A DNA stretch of 64,000 bases from Cloeon dipterum (lineage: Eukaryota; Arthropoda; Insecta; Ephemeroptera; Baetidae), in assembly GCF_949628265.1 (NCBI RefSeq), contig NC_088789.1, forward strand, positions 3,100,001 to 3,164,000, read 5' to 3'. Shown here piece by piece: positions 61,725-64,000 of the stretch; the stretch's first letter is position 1; every line of letters starts with the position of its first letter. Under the pieces are notes generated by a model, which worked only from the letters and a program-made list of their open reading frames with translations, was not told where the DNA came from and did no database searches. The position numbers and the translations under genes were made by a program.

Positions 61725-63722
61725 AAAGGTTGTAATTTTATGTGAAATAAATTTGTTCGGCGTTTCTTTATTAAAATAAAATTTTAATTTTATTCCAATA
61801 ACTGAATCACTTACATGAAACTAAAAAATTACAACTGGAAGTAAGGTGTTGAAATTTACAGAAACTAATTTGATGAAAACATATTTTTTGATTGAATTTT
61901 TATTTTTATCAGTGATCAGGGAAAATAAAAATAAAACAAAAATCTGATACATCGTTAGTAAAAATTTCCATTGTGATAGTTCAGAAAATTTTCATTTTAT
62001 TTCTTCTATTAAAGTTCATTTCCGTGCTTGCTGGAAATGTCCCGAAAGTTAACCGAATATTTCAGATTTTAAAAATTGTGTTTTGCGTGAGAATAGAAGT
62101 GTCACTGCAAGTGTATTGGGGTGCAAGAGAAGCTTGCGACTACACAGTCCCCTCACAATCAGGCATAAAAATTAATTTAATAATTAATTCCACTCATTCC
62201 ACTAAGTTTGATTGCGATTAGAAATTTTTCATTATTGTAAAATTGTTTGAAGTTGGAGCTTCAAATGTACACTCTGAGCTCTTAAAAATAATTTCATTTT
62301 AATTTTAATTTTCACGTGATCGTAATTAATGCTAGTTTGGATGTTGTTGGGCAAAGAAATTAATAAGTTACATCGGGCACTAATTTATTATTATAAAATT
62401 AATCTCAACAAACGAAACAATCTACCAACCAGATCATGCGTAAGAAAAAGCTGAATTCTAATTACATATACTCACGCAACAGTAAATATTTGCTGAAACT
62501 CGCTCAAACAGTGTTGTGCAATCTCGTCAGCGCTGAACTTCCTGGCGATGGAATCGCGGCCGTGCTGCGTGCACTCGGCGTACCAAGAATTAGCGGTTAC
62601 TTATTGCATCGGCAAAAAAGCGAATCAAAGCACTCGCTCGTCTAGTTAAACTTGTTAATTTAATGACCCTATTTGTTATTGTCTTCGCCGTCGTGAACGG
62701 AGCAGTCGCCGTCGATTTTTTGCCCTGCTTTGTTACAAGTGCAACATTCGCTTCCTAACAAAGAGATACATATCATGTATGAGATTTGTAATGACTAAAT
62801 CATACGAAACTCATGTTTTATTTAAGCTGCACGGCTCAATTAAATGGATGCTCAGATGGTGTTAAATAGATTTGATTAAAAAATATTTAATTCAATAGAT
62901 GCCGCAAGAAGCGAGTTATTTCATGCAGATTATATTCGCTTTGTATTGATATTAGACTGGTCTTGCCGCGACTCATGAATATAATTTACTGCAAGGACAA
63001 CTAACGGACGGCCGCAAAGATGCAACAAGTATGTCACTTGCGCGACTGCTGCCTCCGTGCATCGCAACTAGTTTTTTGCATATATTACGTCGGTCGCGTA
63101 TTGAGTGAATCACGGAATCGAATTTGAAAAAAAACTAAATAGAGATTCGATTTTTTATAAGCTCCCACAGCATTCGCACCTAATGGACTGTGATATTACT
63201 TTCAATTTTCTCGCGACGAAAATCTCAACGCGCACTCTGCAGCGACTAGGAGGCATTCAACCCTGCGATGGACAGCCGGCGTCTGCTCTTTTGAGAAGAA
63301 AAATCCAAGGTCTGCTCTGCTTTTGGTCAGCCACAATGCATCTCTGTCAGTGTTTTATTTTGAGAGCAAAAAAGTTGTCGTACGCGAATTAAAGGCGGAG
63401 GCAGCAATAAGGTAGCCGCTCGATCAGGCCCTTTATCCCCCCTTTCAGGGATGGCACATTATTATTAGGCAGACACAATGGTCACCGCGAATTCAGTTAC
63501 ACAGCGCATCTCTCCACGCTCGGCTCGGCTCGGCGCGCTTCACTGAAAGACACAGCCTCCTCGCCACACAGAGGTAAGCTTATTGGTTTCATTCCAAGTC
63601 GACTTCGAAGCACACCATACAGATAATTTTGCTTTCAATGTATGTACGCAACATCATATTATTCTCATATGATCCTATTAAGGCAAATCATAGATCATTT
63701 TCTTTTATTCCAGGTTATCAAC

Positions 63723-63962
63723 ATGCATTTCCACGCTGTAGCTATTATACTGGCAGCTTTGTTGGCACCGGTCATCGCAAGTAAGTAAAATTTTTGTTCA
63801 AATTTTAATTTTTAACTCTGCTTTGTCTTGAAATATCAATTTTTAAATTATTATTTATTCTTTTCGTAGTATAGTTAGATTCTTTTACTAATGAGAGGTG
63901 TACAAGTTCAATTTTTTTTTTAAATTCTAGGGCTTGATCAGTTACCGTGTGAAAATGAATAG
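63723..63962 (+). CDS. First exons of a small secreted protein (window edge)
   Basis: A non-coding exon ending at 63,573 (CAGAG|GTAAGC) splices to 63,714-63,780, which holds the ATG at 63,723 and a clean signal peptide (MHFHAVAIILAALLAPVIA). The next acceptor (AAATTCTAG) is followed in phase by RLDQLPCENE and then TAG at 63,960-63,962. Beyond the stop the same frame continues with DYIAKGDYCKRE, which looks like coding sequence with a second cysteine. So either the product is a 29-residue peptide, or the true second exon is elsewhere, or this stop is a variant or error. The family is unknown. Confidence 0.5.
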
Positions 63963-64000
63963 GATTATATCGCGAAAGGTGATTATTGTAAGCGAGAGGA

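Noticed and set aside
62436-62645. Plus-strand 69-codon frame
   Set aside because: No domain, no splice context, no neighbouring exons; insufficient to call a gene.

Overview
The window is 64 kb of animal nuclear DNA, almost certainly from an insect or close arthropod relative. The reasons are: a ZAD (arthropod C4) zinc-finger protein; an Sns/Hibris-type nephrin; secreted low-complexity proteins of arthropod type; and many very short introns of about 52-60 nt with GT-AG ends beside otherwise conserved eukaryotic genes. The order cannot be fixed from this sequence. No bacterial, CRISPR, viral or retroelement features were seen.

Layout. 1-12,945: about 13 kb with no supportable exon, read as the large 5' intron of the nephrin-like gene. 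12,946-18,719 (+): nephrin/Sns/Hibris-like Ig cell-adhesion receptor, 5' end outside the window, with two alternative transmembrane exons. 21,400-23,129 (+): mitochondrial Era-like GTPase, whose start codon is split by an intron. 24.4-28.2 kb (+): Mo25/CAB39 with a long 3' UTR. 30,144-31,399 (-): secreted trypsin-like protease homologue, converging on Mo25. 32,520-35,404 (+): secreted low-complexity protein. 36,120-37,329 (-): C2H2 zinc-finger protein with three YxxM motifs. 38.4-39.7 kb: small repeats. 39,868-43,565 (+): protein joining THAP, ZAD and C2H2 domains. 43,708-47,610 (-): four-pass membrane protein. 48,356-48,426 (-): initiator tRNA-Met. 48,806-52,361 (-): MCM4. 53,183-55,208 (+): NOC4L. 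55,547-56,440 (+): PRA1 family protein 3. 57,028-58,371 (+): TRMT10C. 58,952-61,692 (+): secreted protein with four PPG-rich modules. 63.4-64 kb (+): first exons of a small secreted protein.

How the genes fit together. From about 48 kb on the genes are mostly housekeeping: replication (MCM4), translation initiation (tRNA-iMet), ribosome assembly (NOC4L), mitochondrial RNA processing (TRMT10C; also ERAL1 further left) and membrane trafficking (PRAF3). They are packed with only a few hundred bases between them. The developmental receptor gene has large introns and a large flank. MCM4 and NOC4L are divergent and share an ~800 bp spacer with two E2F-like sites on the MCM4 side. All gene models were built by hand from splice signals, reading-frame phase and family resemblance; no alignment or expression data were available.
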